The notes: generated by a model not told the origin, from the letters alone. Shown: positions 25,043 to 37,297, counted from the first letter of the stretch. The stretch: 64,000 nt of DNA from Epiperipatus broadwayi (GCA_028023455.1 JAQFVV010006232.1:558001-622000), one strand, 5' to 3'. Made by a program: numbers and translations.

Positions 25043-25492
25043 TGTAAGGACTATCTTATCATCCCTAGTTCAGACAGCCCTCTCTCTTGAATGGGATAAT
25101 GATTTTAACAGTCATTCCCATTACCTCCTTCAGAACTGGAACACCAGAATCCAGCATCTTTTATTATGGCTGTTTAATCATCCGAACTAAAAGTTCACAT
25201 ATAGCCAGTGACTGGTATCTGAGAACCAAGTAAACATTACTGAATCTCAAGAGTAAAGGCACATTCAAGCCGCATCTCTGATGTAATTTGCATAGCACCA
25301 TAGCCTCAGAAGCTATGCTACAAAACGCCCATTCATCTGCTGTTATATTAATTGTTCAGCATTAATCTGAACCCAAGATCTAGTTTATCTAAGAATATCT
25401 ATATAAAGAGCACATTGACTGCTCATCACAAATAATAAATTTAAGTACACATTGTATAAGGTTGTCACTCTCTTAAAATGTAACCCTTAACA
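25043..25492 (+). repeat. Possible solo LTR
   Basis: Begins TGTAAGG and ends CCTTAACA, imperfect terminal inverted repeats of the TG...CA type. Near the right end it has a TATA-like TATATAAAG (about 25401) and an AATAAA signal about 25 bp further on, in the order expected of a retroviral-type LTR. Base composition is less A+T-rich than its surroundings. No 5-bp target duplication and no primer-binding site were seen, so the boundaries and the class are tentative. Confidence 0.35.
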
Positions 25493-26929
25493 CCCTAGTA
25501 GGAATGACAGAGCATAATTTAGGAATCAGTGTAGACGTAAAAATAAGTATTAATGTATAAACGATATAATAAATGATGATCGTTAAGTACAATTGACTAC
25601 CGAACATGTAGTTCGTATTTTCACCATCTCACCTGCGAGTGGAATATGCAGTATTTTGTTATTGTTTGTGTATTGTCAATATTAAATAATTTTAAAACAT
25701 ATTAACATCTGCAGTATTATTCACTTTATATATATTAAATCACCATCCATAATTATTAATATATGCATTGGATAATCAGCCATAAGTTGTGTGAGTGTGT
25801 TTGGTTAAGCTATAAAGCATTTAGTTAATTATCCTTGAGTCTCTTGCTTTACCTTTTGCTACTGCTGGCGCGGAAATTAAGAGATTATGAGTGTGACTTC
25901 ATATATGTCATTCATAAGGTAGTAAGTCAGGGAGGGTTGGTGAAGGAGCTGAGGTGCAGTCGGATTTGGTCTCAAACCCTCATCTAGATCAGCCTTGGTA
26001 TAATTTATCAAAACTCTGGATTTTGTTGCATGAATGTTCAGATATGACTGTTACAATATTAATAAATTTAAAATTAGCTTATGTCTGTCTAAACATTATT
26101 ATATATTTACGTGCGAACCAATGCTATAATTAGATAGAATTAGGAAAATTATAGTGTACTAAATTTACTTAATATTTCTAAAAATGTTCATTATATTATT
26201 TAAGATAAGAGTAAATTATTAATTTTGTTGTTTAATATTGTAAATCTGTATGTGGATATATAATCTGTGCTATATAGAAGGAAGGCATGATTTTAAAATT
26301 GTAAAAGCCGTTATCTAAAAATAATATTAAATGTTTCTTTAAAAATTGTTAAAAGATTTCTTGTTTTAATTATATTTCAGGGAAAAAGTTTCTCGAAAAT
26401 ATATTTAAAAGTTATATCAAAACATATTTGTAAGTTATTTTAAAAAAATATGTTAAAAATGTTTTCGTTTTTAAAAAAAATGTTAAAAGGTTGTTTTTAA
26501 TAAAAAGAGTTTCTATTATATGTAAGATTAAAAATAAAAGCTGGTCAAGTAATTAAAAAGATTTTTGGTTGTAAACAAGTGTCATTAATGACCACACCTG
26601 GAATCGGTAAAAAGTAAAACTAGTTCAAAATTTACTAATTAAAACCTCCTTAGATAAGATTAAGTTATTTTTAAAATCTAAATTGGACATTGTTTGCAAC
26701 AAAAAATCTTAACTATAATAATAGCTTATGGAATGTTTCTAACATAAGTTATCTAAGATTTTAGGAATCTGGATTATAAATTTGAAAATATGTAATTAAA
26801 TTCCTGAGTTTAGTCAGTCTTGATGCAATAGATTCCAATAATGAAAAGCTATAAATACTCTGTATTTTTAACAAAGAGAGGACAGCCATATTTTTAGAGA
26901 GAATTGCAGCCATTCTTCACAATTGTTAA

Positions 26930-27122
26930 TGTTTAATATGTCCGGCTAAAAGTGGGCATTTTGTTGTTGCTACTCGGCGGGGAGAACGGGGGTTTCTCTC
27001 ATCGAAATGCCTGAACCACCATCATGCCGATGAAAGAAACAAGCCTAACATAATGGGAAAGATGATGCCACCACCCGTCCAGTCAAACTCACCAAACCTA
27101 CAACCAAGAACTTGTAGTCCAG
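26930..27122 (+). other. Candidate exon (unverified), G+C-richer open stretch ending at a splice-donor-like site
   Basis: One plus-strand frame stays open for 64 codons after a stop at 26927-26929 and ends at AG|GTAAATA. An ATG at 27053 would give MGKMMPPPVQSNSPNLQPRT and three more residues before the donor, a proline/serine-rich start I do not recognise. Composition is clearly richer in G+C than the flanks, as expected of exons in an A+T-rich genome. A further exon-like piece lies at 28637-28675: open in the matching phase, AG before it and GT after it. This is a hypothesis only; a stretch this size can stay open by chance. Confidence 0.2.
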
Positions 27123-30100
27123 GTAAATAATACCGGTACCGTTTTATTTTTCAAACTGCAGAGCTCTGTGTAAATATTTATATATAAGTTAGCTAACTCT
27201 CTTTTTAAAATAATTATAAAACTAAATGTAACCAAAACTTAAATCCATTTAATACTTTAAATATGTAAATTGCTATCAAAATTTAATGTTGTTAAAGTTT
27301 AAATAATCTGACTATTTTTATATTTTCCTTTCACTTAAAAGTAAATTATTTAGGTTAAAGTTATATCACTGTGGTTGTGTCTATATTTCTTTGCTTATTT
27401 TAAATTCTTATTATATTTTATATGCCAATATATCGAAACAGTGGGCACTTAATTTCATGTTTTTTTAAAGAAGATATTATTTGAAAATCTTCGTGTAATT
27501 TGTTTATAGCGTCAACTTTCTGCGCACTGTTTCGAATTCCTATTTTTATAAAATAATAGCGACTTGCCTTGCACTCATCATTTTATTTATAATGATTTAA
27601 TATTGAAGCGGAATCTGAGATTCAGATTGCGCTTCACAGCCCACTTCCAATCTTCCGCTACCAACCTAAATTCAAACCCTATTCTTGCATATATATTCCA
27701 CTCACTAACACATTTGTTTGTATCTTTTTGTTTGAGTATTATTAACTAACATATGTATTAACGAAGATATTGGCATAAATATCTGAATTTAAACATGCAA
27801 AATAAAATTAATAAATGTAGCATCTGAAAATTCATATACGCAATAGGGGATGGGGGATTAATTATCACGGACTTATAATATCAAAATATATTATAATTTC
27901 TGTATTTATTTATTTTATAAAAGTTATAGTAATTGTTTGTTAATTGCAGCTCAGATATCTATAGATATTGTAGAGACAAAAGTACTGAGCCAATATTTAG
28001 TGGAAAAGTTCGTGATATGTAATTTTATAAAATTGTGTTTTTAAATTATTTTTGCCATTAAACTCCACTTTTCTTTTAAATCCAATATGGAAGATGCGAT
28101 TGTAATTAGTCAAAATTAATTAAAGGTGAGAAGCATAATCTTGTATAATATTCTAACATAACTTTAATTAAAAGTTTCTCTAAAATCAAAAGTAGAAACT
28201 AAACTTAATTGATTTACTTTTGTTACAAACATTTTCTTTTATCAAAATTAATTAAAGTTTGAATACTTATCTAACAATGGCATCTTCCATCACAATAGGT
28301 AAAAGCTTGTATATGAATTCTTTTGGAAATTAGATTGCAATGACCAATCAGAAAGGGATTCCAAAAATACCAAGGCATGGAATAATTACGAATTAATTTA
28401 GAGAGTAACTAGGACAGTCGAGGAGAGCAGTCACCAAGAAAATTTGCGTTCGTTAATTTCAATGTGTACTGAGTAAATATAAATCGCCTTTCTCACCATT
28501 CGAGATGGCCTTCCCTGCAATCTGTGCGCATGGATCCCAATACTCATAGACTATACTGATATGCCTGTTCATTAAATCATAAAATTACTACCTGCCTGAA
28601 TAACTATGTTTGATAAACTAGATCTAGTCTCCGCAGGAATTGAAATCATCAAAAGAACCGCCATGTTTTACAGAGGTAATCATTTCAAATGCTGCTAGAC
28701 TCTTAAAGCTACCATGAATAATTTTAACTTTCACCTATCTATTTCTTTAAACATTTTGTAAATCTTTCATTTGTAAAATTTAATATTAGTTATGAATCAA
28801 TTTGTAAAGTTCTTACCTTTTTGTTAATTGTACCTTGTTCTCTCTCTATATAACTTAGCTGTAATCTCTCCTACATTAAACCTCTCCTGAATAATTATTA
28901 GTTCTTAATGTCACATCTATGCGGCAATATTTTATTCTCATTATTATGTTTTATACTTTCAGATACTAAATTATATGTCGATAATTTTCCCCCAGAATCG
29001 CAAATGCTTACGCTATCTCTTTTAATAAAAGAAAACCCTCCTTACTTTTCAGAGGGTAATTAACCTAGTAGTTTCTAAAAACAAATTTGTTATTCCTAGT
29101 ATAGCGGGTGCCTGCCAGTCTGGGGAAATAAAATCAGAATTTGATAATTATTATACAGTGTTATTTTCTAAAACTAAGTAAAAATCTATTTTCTTAGAAA
29201 TGTGTTTATTTGGTTGATTAAATAATAGCGCTAACTTCTAAAATCTGCAAATAGATTTATATGAGTAAAATTAATCCTACTTTATTGAAATCAATAGCCA
29301 CCACCGACTATATATCTATTTAATAATATGAAAAGTATTTATTTATTCAAGCATTCAAAACCAAAGATTTATATTTATACGTTGTGGAAAGTTTACGTGT
29401 AGTTTAAAATAATACATAAGGGGGGGATCGTTTAGTTCTATGAGCTATATTATATTAGCATTAACTGTAATTCTTCCACATCCACGTAGTAATCAAATCA
29501 TACCGGTACGAGGGGTTTTTATTAATAAAGATAGGTGATAATTATTTATTCCTTAGCTAAATATCTACATATTTATATAAATGCAAGCGTTACGTGTATA
29601 CCGGCCTTTCGTGATATATATATATCTTTGTGCTTCATTCATTTTTACTTCCAATCCCAGGAACAAGGTTTGGCAAACCTCTTTGGATTTCTTCAGCGCG
29701 AGATATTATTGCATAGGGTTCGCTCTGGCAAAAGTCCAGCCTATGGCAATTCAATAAAGCGCCTTCTTAGTTGTTTATGACCCGACCCTGCCGACGTTTG
29801 CAGAGAGTCGCATTTCATTAACGGTGAATTGAAGCATCTTCTTAGATCTTAGAATAGATCGTTCCATTGCCCTCATACACGTACCGCTCTCCCATATTTC
29901 GTTTTTGTTAAAAGCCTATTAATTCTCCTAAACCGTACTGTTATGATTATACTAAATGGATTACCACTTTTTATATATATATTTCATTTGCACTTTCAGA
30001 TACGACACTTCTGCCATTATTATTATTTCCCAAATTAGCTTCCCACACACGTTCTTATATAGCAAAACGCAAATATTAATTAAATAAAATTACCCTTATC

Positions 30101-30308
30101 GTCCAACTGAAAAAACTTACGTATTGGTCTGAATGCTGCTGTTCTTATTACTGGTGGATTCAAATAACTTCGGGTACCGTAGTCTAGCGCTATTATTAAA
30201 AATCTTATGTATCCCAGTCAATCGATAAATTATTGACATATAAATAGCCGCACTAGAATAAAGCCATGAATGATTTGTTATTGATGATTAAATATGTTCA
30301 TTGTATAG
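27123..30308. other. Less A+T-rich island without a recognised gene
   Basis: Complex, non-repetitive-looking sequence. Besides the candidate exon at 28637-28675, an AG-preceded open stretch at about 29663-29780 (start EQGLANLFGFLQREILLHRV) looks exon-like, but I recognise neither. Several GGTACC or ACCGGT strings occur between 27 and 31.4 kb. Either an unrecognised gene or old, less mutated repeat sequence. Confidence 0.3.
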
Positions 30309-30452
30309 TATTGTAAGGGAGGTTAATGTTGTCCAAGGGAGATAAACACCCATTGTATTGACATTGTAACACCAATAACGTGTGCAATCATATATACTCC
30401 AAGTTGATTTAATAAATTTTATATCTTTCTAAATATCTAAGTCATTGTTTCA
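30309..30452 (+). repeat. Short LTR-like or retroposed insert between near-identical direct repeats
   Basis: The insert is flanked by TTCATTGTATAG (30297-30308) and TTCATTGAATAG (30453-30464), 11 of 12 bases identical. It contains TGTAAGGG near its start, a TATATA element and AATAAA in that order, as in a short LTR. A duplication this long is more typical of LINE/SINE-type insertion than of LTR integration, so the class is unresolved. Confidence 0.35.
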
Positions 30453-30464
30453 TTCATTGAATAG

Positions 30465-31804
30465 AAATAATTTTGATGTAATATAACAAGGTTTCACTAC
30501 TAGATGATTGAAAATCGCTAATTATAATATCCTAGACATGAACCAAGTTCGAATAAGAGTCTTTTTGTGTCACGACTTTGTGATGCCGGCGGGGTAGGAA
30601 TAAATTAGATCAGTATCATTGGAATTGTTGCTCATAAATGGGTAGATCTGGAAAATAGGCAAATAGGGCAGAGTTCATGAATGTTCCTGACTTATGTATC
30701 TTGCACAGGATTGGATTCGAGGTACTTTTGCCTAGATGCTAGATCTTGTTATATGAACAGACGAAACGGACCGGTACAATATATGAAATGTGGCTCTTTT
30801 AATCAACTATTTAAAATTTTAACTTTATAGTTTTATTAAGAATTAAATTTAGCCTTGATCGTATTTATAAGTATATTTATCATTTAAGTTCTTAAGTCCA
30901 TAGAAATATACTTTCCCTCTTTAAAGTATTTATTATCTATAAGTAACCTAATAGATCGAGCATGTCAAAGTACAGATGTATTAATATCCCCTTTCATAGC
31001 ATACACATTTATTATCAGGCTACACAAGAGTTGGTCCCAATTTGATAGAGCTAATATGCTATTGTCTCATATTTCATAGTATGAAATATACTACTCTTTT
31101 CTTGGTGGATGTGATATATTATTTTATAATATTATTCTCGTTTTGCTGCTATACGTAATATGTATATCAAGATGGAGACACGGCATTGCCAGCACATCTT
31201 CTCTTATAGGGTAGAGCAGTAGCAAATCCTGAGCCAAGGCCAGGTTAGTATGTAAGTCCCCCACCACGCAGCATTGCGATCGGTTACAGGGTACCGGCAT
31301 TTGTTGCAAGAACCCTGAAGTTATTTCATCCATCCGCAGAGCAACTTTTCCTATTGTTATTTACCTGTGCCATAGCACATTGGTAAAATCTTATACAGCC
31401 AACTCTCCCACCTTTATATAGCACTTTCAGCATTGATCTGAAATTTTCTCTCGAAAGCCATGTTCGATCGATCATTACTTGAGCTGGTTTATGCGCTCGT
31501 TATTAAGTCATATTGTATTTTTAGTAAATGAATTCATGATCAAAGTTCAATATAATTATTTATATAACAGCCACAAATTTAATAGGATTTGGCATAACTA
31601 GATTTATAGACATAATGTAGTGATTAAATATGTATCAGTTGTAAAGAAATTCATAAGATGGGCATATGTTAACTCATCCATGAAAATTTAATGATTAATT
31701 ATAAAAAGCTTTTCTGAATTCAATATAAAAGAGAATGTGTTTCTCTTATCTAGCCCATGTTTGCATACATTCTACACTGAAATGCTATACATTATTGTCA
31801 TTCC
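30465..31804. other. No recognised gene
   Basis: Sequence with no assigned family. The part at 31124-31333, open on the minus strand, is more G+C-rich, but its translation matches nothing I can name. Confidence 0.35.
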
Positions 31805-31980
31805 AATTGTAAATAAGTGATATATATATATCCATTTACTTCTGTTTCTAATCACGACTCAATCCTTTTTTCTTTTCAAAAATATACAGTACATATAGCC
31901 ATATAATTCTATAATTAAAAATCACTTCTTTTCTTTTCAAAAACTTTATTTGATGTATATATAAATCCACTTATTTCCAA

Positions 31981-32018
31981 TGTTTCGACTATCTTTACTC
32001 TATAGTCATTTTCAAGGA
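31981..32018 (-). ncRNA. Decayed hammerhead-like motif in the PLE 3' region
   Basis: On the minus strand, TTGAAAATGACTAT...ATAGTCGAAACA resembles CTGAAGA, a 6-bp stem (GACTAT/ATAGTC) and GAAAC. The first core box carries two changes and stem I was not found, so activity is unlikely. A related but more degraded stretch lies about 130 bp toward the PLE 3' end (31817-31890), suggesting a partly tandem PLE terminal region. Published PLEs carry hammerhead motifs in such repeats. Confidence 0.4.
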
Positions 32019-32318
32019 TCTAGAAAAAAACATTACATTATAAACAAACTTCACATAATAAAAACAAAAATAATCAAAAACAATATAAAGCATATAAACC
32101 CCATAAAATTTAAAAATAAATAAAATACATTAAAATCAATTAAATTAAAAACACAAAACATACATCACACTTACTGACTCCCTTCTCAAAAAACTTTCCC
32201 TTTTTACATTTTCTTTTATCCAAAAAACCAATTGTTACAATAAAAAACTTATTTCCTTTTTCTTTCTTATATACTTCAAAAATGTATTTATTTCCAAAAA
32301 TAATTCTTTATACATGTC

Positions 32319-32867
32319 TTATCCAATTCTATTTAAAACAGGTTTATATCTTTTTATATATAAACTCTCTTTTACCATTCTTTCTTTATACAATCTAACC
32401 CCCTCCAACATTTTAATCTTAAAATCTGTATGTCCAATTTCCTTACTATGTATATTTACATTAGAATTCCTATCTCTCAAATGCTGTTTCAATCTTGTCT
32501 CTAATTTGTTCTTTGTTATACCAATATATGATACATCTTTATTCTCTTTTTTACAATCCAAACATTCTATTTTATAAATACCATTCATGTTTTCAACATT
32601 TCTATTTCTTATCATATTACCTAAATTACATTTCCTTTTATATATTGGTTTCAACAATAAACCACATTCCTTACCATATTTCTTATTCATATCCCTCATT
32701 ATCTTTTTAATCTTAAAAAAAGTACTTTTTGACACTTTATACCCACTATACATAAATTCCTTCTTTTTTTCTTTCTTTTTTCTCAATTTCCTCTCAATTT
32801 TGTCTATATTCTTTTTTCCACATAATTTATTAATAATCTTAATTGAATAATCATTTTTTATTGGCAA
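32319..32867 (-). CDS. Penelope-like element C-terminal fragment: GIY-YIG endonuclease (partial, 5'-truncated)
   Basis: An uninterrupted 182-codon minus-strand frame; the first codon is TTG at the truncation point, so this is a C-terminal fragment. Residues 1-90 are a Lys-rich linker (KIERKLRKKKEKKKEF, then KPIYKRKCNLGNMIRNRN), the usual spacer between PLE reverse transcriptase and nuclease. Residues 96-182 form the GIY-YIG domain: GIYKI, a Cys pair (CLDC), SYIGIT, the catalytic Arg in LETRLKQH, Glu in KESLYI and Asn in KPVLNRIG. All expected active-site residues are present. In PLEs this domain nicks target DNA so RT can prime. The RT itself is missing: at its upstream end the frame runs directly into the oppositely oriented RTE. 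The intact frame indicates a young insertion. Confidence 0.8.
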   Translation of the reverse strand: MPIKNDYSIKIINKLCGKKNIDKIERKLRKKKEKKKEFMYSGYKVSKSTFFKIKKIMRDMNKKYGKECGLLLKPIYKRKCNLGNMIRNRNVENMNGIYKIECLDCKKENKDVSYIGITKNKLETRLKQHLRDRNSNVNIHSKEIGHTDFKIKMLEGVRLYKERMVKESLYIKRYKPVLNRIG

Positions 32868-35419
32868 GATTAGTTATACAACTTAATAGCAGATACCGAA
32901 TGCAGATAATTCAGGTTTATGCCCCAACAAGTTCTCATAGTGATGAAGTAGTAGAAGATTTTTATATGGATGTACAAAAGGCTTTCGATCAGAGTAAACA
33001 ACATTTTAAAATTATTATGAGAGACTTTAATGCTAGAATTGGTAGACAAATGAAAGATGAAATTGCTGTAGGTAATTTTGGTTATGGTAATAGAAATGAG
33101 AGAGGACATAGACTTGTGGAGTTTGCAGAAAAAGAAAAACTTTATATTATGAATTCATTTTTTGAGAAAAATGTTAAAAGGAAATGGACATGAAAGCATC
33201 CAAATGAAGGTACAGCAGAATTGGATTATATTTTGACTACCAGAAAATACATATTTCAAGATTGTAATGTTCTTAATAAATTTAACACAGGAAGTGCTCA
33301 TCGATTAGTAAGGTGTAAGTTACATGTTAATGTAAAACTAGAAAGGCAAAAATTATTAAGAAAAACAATATTTACAGTTGATATTCCTAATCTTCAGAAA
33401 CATTCTTATGAATTTAAATTAGAACTTACAAATAGGTTTCAAGTGTTAGGAGATTTTGAACATGATACAGATTTGAATGAAATTAATATGAAAATAACTG
33501 ATACACTTTTAAAAACTGCAACAAACATAGCTGGTAGAAAAAAGCAGCAATTGACTAATAAAATTTCTATTGAGACTAGAGAATTTATGAAGAAAAGAAA
33601 AAATATGAAGATATACAAAAATGATGTATTAAAAAGAATTGAATATCTCGAATTTTTTAAAATGGTATGGAAAAGAGTTGAAAATGATATAAGAAAGTAT
33701 AAGTGTGAAATAGCAAGGAAAGCTGTAGAAGAAAATAAAAGTCTCAAAAATGTTAAACAACATTTTGGTATTGGTAGGAAATTTATATCTGCAATAAGAA
33801 AAAAAGATGGAATTATTACTAAAAAGAGAGATGACATTATGAAATTGGTAGAAGATTTTTATCAAGAATTATATAGTAATAAAGAACAAGTACCTCCTAT
33901 ATCTATTACATTTTCTGAATTGCCCAGAATTTTAAATGAAGAAGTGAGACATGCAATTAAGTGTATGAAGAAAGGAAAGGCTCCAGGAAATGATGGAATT
34001 ATAATTGATATATTAAAAGAAGCAGGTGAAGAAATAGAAACAATTTTAGCAAAGTTATATACCAAATGTCTAAATGATAAAGATGTACTGGAAGATTGGA
34101 AGAATGCAGTAATAATATTAATATTTAAAAAAGGTGATAAAGAAGATATTAGAAATTACAGACCTATCAGCCTTTTATCAGTTTTATATAAAATTTTTAC
34201 CAAGATAATTACAACTCGTCTACAGAGAACTTTGGATTTCCACCAACCAAGAGAACAAGCTGGATTTAAAAGTGGTTTTAGTACAATAGATCATATCTGG
34301 GTATTGAGAGAAGTCATAGAAAGGACAAACGAATATGAGTTGTCATTATGTTTTGGATTTGTAGATTATGAAAAGGCATTCGATTCTATACACATTTCTT
34401 CAGTGATTAAAGCATTGGATCATCAAGGTATAGCTCCAGGATATTGTCATATTTTAAAGAATATTTATAAAAATGCAACAGCAACAATTAGATTACATAA
34501 TGATACTGGAAAAATCAACATTGAGAAAGGTGTAAGACAAGGTGACTCCATATCTCCAAAACTCTTTACAGCAGTGCTGCAAGAAGTATTTTATGAATTA
34601 AAATGGGAAATTAAAGGAGTGAAAGTAAATGGAGAGTATTTAAGTCATTTAGATTTCACAGATGATGCAGTTGTTTTTGAAAATAATGCTTCAGAGCTGC
34701 AGGAAATGTTGCAGGAGTTAGCAGATGAAAGTAGAAAAGTAGGACTAAAGATAAATGTTAAAAAGACTAAAGTAATGTTTAATCGATTTTCTCAAAATAT
34801 GAAAATAAAGATTGATTATGAAGAATTAGAAGAAGTTAACAGTTACAAATACCTTGGTCAGATTATTAATACAGATGGAAACATAATGGAGGAAATTAAT
34901 CATAGAATTAAACTTGGTTGGAGTGCTTTTGGTAGAAATAACTTGATACTAAAAGGAAATATGCCTATGTGTTTGAAAAGGATGTTTTTTAACAAATGTG
35001 TTTTACCAGTTCTTACTTATGGATCTGAGACTTGGACACTTAATAGAAGAGCAATACAGAGACTTCAGACCACTCAAAGAAGTATGGAGAGATGTATGTT
35101 GGGAGTAACAAGAAGAGATCGAAAACGCAATGTATGGGTAAGACAACAAACAGGTGTTACTGACCTTATTGAAAAAATTAAAAGATTGAAATGGAGTTGG
35201 GCTGGACATATTGCTAGAAGAGATGATAATAGATGGACAATTGAAATTTTAAACTGGATTCCAAGAGATTGTAAAAGACCCAGAAAGAGACCACATGTGA
35301 GATGGATGGATGAAATAAGAAAATGTGCAGGGGTGTTGTGGAGAAGAGAAGCTAAAGATCGGAGAAGATGGATTAAACTTGGAGAGACCTTCATCCTGCA
35401 GTGGATTGATAATGGTTGA
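32866..35419 (+). pseudogene. RTE-clade non-LTR retrotransposon ORF2 (endonuclease end, RT, C-terminal domain), 5'-truncated, one nonsense codon
   Basis: The frame starts inside the APE-type endonuclease (MQIIQVYAPT, FKIIMRDFNARIG, AELDYIL), so the N-terminal nuclease half is lost. A TGA at 33191-33193 replaces an expected Trp (KRKWT-stop-KHPNEG). The frame then stays open for more than 730 codons. Reverse transcriptase motifs follow: GKAPGNDGI, LIFKKGD and NYRPISLLSVLYKI, FVDYEKAFDSI (first catalytic Asp), VRQGDSISPKLF, and LDFTDDAVVF (catalytic DD, with Thr where Ala is usual). The C-terminus carries TYGSETWTL, RSMERCMLGVTRRDRKRN, LKWSWAGHIARRDDNRW and RPHVRWMDEI, typical of RTE/BovB-like elements of invertebrates. 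In life it copies element RNA at a nicked target. Young, but dead in this copy. Confidence 0.9.
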
Positions 35420-35449
35420 TGATGATGATGATATATATATATATATATG
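35418..35449 (+). repeat. RTE 3' tail, (GAT)n then (AT)n
   Basis: Five GAT-type units followed by about eight AT units directly after the RTE stop codon, next to the right copy of the 12-bp target duplication. RTE elements typically end in short simple repeats instead of poly(A). Confidence 0.75.
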
Positions 35450-35461
35450 AATTGTAAATAA

Positions 35462-37049
35462 ATGCATAATTAGTTTAATGTATTTCATTCTCTGTCTCAT
35501 TATTGATCTAATTCAATCCAATTCTAATTATTATTTATAGTCTATATATGTGAAATTTTAGGCAATTAAGAACCTTTCTGTTATTTATCAGAGTCTTATT
35601 GCATTTCTGTGACCTATGTCGGCCATGAGGAAAGAGGTATACTATGTGTAATTTCACGGTGGTCATTCATAGGGTCTTGAATCTTGGAATCCTGGCTTAC
35701 AAGTTGAAGTGTGGTTGGACTTGGGATGTCACAGTCTTAATCTGGTCAGCTTCAGTCTCTTTTACTTGAATTCTGAATTCTGTTACGCGAATGTACAAAC
35801 TTGACTGTTACAATATAAATGGTATAACTAGTCATAAGAAAATTTTAATAACCCTATATTTATATTGAAATAATCATAATCAACTTTATTTAATAACTTG
35901 TTTTGTATACTGATAAAGACTCAGTAGACAAACTGTAACAAAAAATTTTTTTTTGTATGATATATATATATTGTCTACTGGAAACAATAGATAAATGAAT
36001 ATTTTCTTGTGGTTTGAGAAAGAATGTCTAATGTCTTACATTTTATAGTTTAAATATATAATATTCTATAATACATTAATTTAAATTATTACAGCATATT
36101 CATTAATTGTGTTATTGTTAATTTTGTAAATAAAATTAATATTATTTATTAAATTCGAGTTAAGAGTCTTATTCAAATTAATACATATATAATATAGTAA
36201 TCATAATTTAGAATTTCATTGCAAACATGAACATATAAAATCTAATTACAAAATAATATAAATCTTATTATTGTATTAGTGTTCAGTAGTTATTAAAAGT
36301 GAGTCAAATGTTTTACAAACATTCATTGGTATAAGAGCTAGTTAATAAATTATTATAATAAAATTTTATATAATCATTAAGCTTAATAACTTGATTCATT
36401 TTTGAATATAGTAAAAACTTAACACATAGTAATAAAAGGGTTATTTATAAATGAATATCATTATAAACAATTAACATATATCATAATTTTCAAATATATT
36501 ATTTTATATTGTGTAGACAATTTGGCATCCAATTCGATTGATATTTATCTAGTACATAAATATTATTCATAAATTTTAAGCATTATTCCAATATATATTT
36601 TGAATTTTATTAATAGAGCTTGTTTAACCTTTGCTCATTCTATTCCATTACAGATTTGGTGTACTTAATTTGTACTTTACCATTAATTTTAGCCTATTTA
36701 CATTATTACATATTATTGTATAATTAATTCTATTATAAATTTTAATTTAATACAATTCATAGAGTATATAAAAATCAATGTTCTCACATGATCAATTTAT
36801 TCTGTTACATACATGTTGGTATTTTATTATATTAAAATATTAATTAAATCTTTCCTCATTTGTATTGTTATGAATTTAGCTTGCTCAAAGAATTGTGGCA
36901 TTAATAATAAAAATTTTCATATTTTCATTTCGATATCAGTACAGATTTGTTCATTTATCTTCTGGTACAGATTTGGGATTGGGGATATTCTGCAAAGCTT
37001 GTAAAGAGCTTATTTGGGAGCTATATATATATATAAACAAGAAATACTT
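35462..37049. other. No recognised gene; A+T-rich, with one mixed-composition repeat
   Basis: The segment 35600-35820 ends GACTGTTACAATATAAATGG and resembles the end of 25900-26060 (GACTGTTACAATATTAATAA), so it may be a dispersed repeat. Nothing else was recognised. Confidence 0.35.
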
Positions 37050-37105
37050 ATATATCTATGAAATAGTTTAATATTTTAACCAGAGGACTGGTTTTCATCA
37101 GAAAT
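37050..37105 (-). ncRNA. Decayed hammerhead-like motif
   Basis: On the minus strand, CTGATGA (37101 to 37095) is followed by a perfect 6-bp stem (AACCAG/CTGGTT) with loop TCCT, then AAAATATT where GAAA would be expected. One G-to-A change would separate it from a consensus core. Stem I was not clear. It belongs to none of the other repeat copies I could align. Confidence 0.35.
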
Positions 37106-37297
37106 AAATAAATATATAGATATAAATATAAATTTCTTTTAATAATTAATAAACAAAACACAAAAATTATAACTTGCTTTTAAGCTTGTATTAAAATGTT
37201 CACTAGAGGAAGCTTACCAATATCTCCAATCAAGCGTTAATTTATAAGTGCAAAAAGAGAAAAAAATCAAAATCTCTATCGAAAGTCCTCATCCCCT

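Larger units (their letters stand above)
31805..35461. mobile_element. Chimeric insertion: 5'-truncated PLE (minus) joined head-to-head to 5'-truncated RTE LINE (plus), within one 12-bp target duplication
   Basis: The direct repeat AATTGTAAATAA occurs at 31805-31816 and 35450-35461 with no mismatch. Everything between is retroelement: 31817 to about 32868 is the 3' part of a Penelope-like element on the minus strand, and about 32866-35449 is the 3' part of an RTE on the plus strand, ending in the (GAT)n(AT)n tail at 35418-35449. The two truncated 5' ends meet near 32860-32870 with no intervening DNA. Each element's 3' end abuts one copy of the target duplication. That is the arrangement expected if the two strands of one break primed reverse transcription on two different RNAs. 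Alternatives: a stable composite family, or two sequential insertions. Confidence 0.75.

Noticed and set aside
31124-31333. Minus-strand 69-codon open frame as a gene
   Set aside because: No recognisable domain, does not begin at a convincing start, and short open frames of this size occur by chance in the more G+C-rich island.
32495-32850. Plus-strand open frames opposite the GIY-YIG gene
   Set aside because: Shadows of the minus-strand PLE coding sequence; hydrophobic translations without a family.
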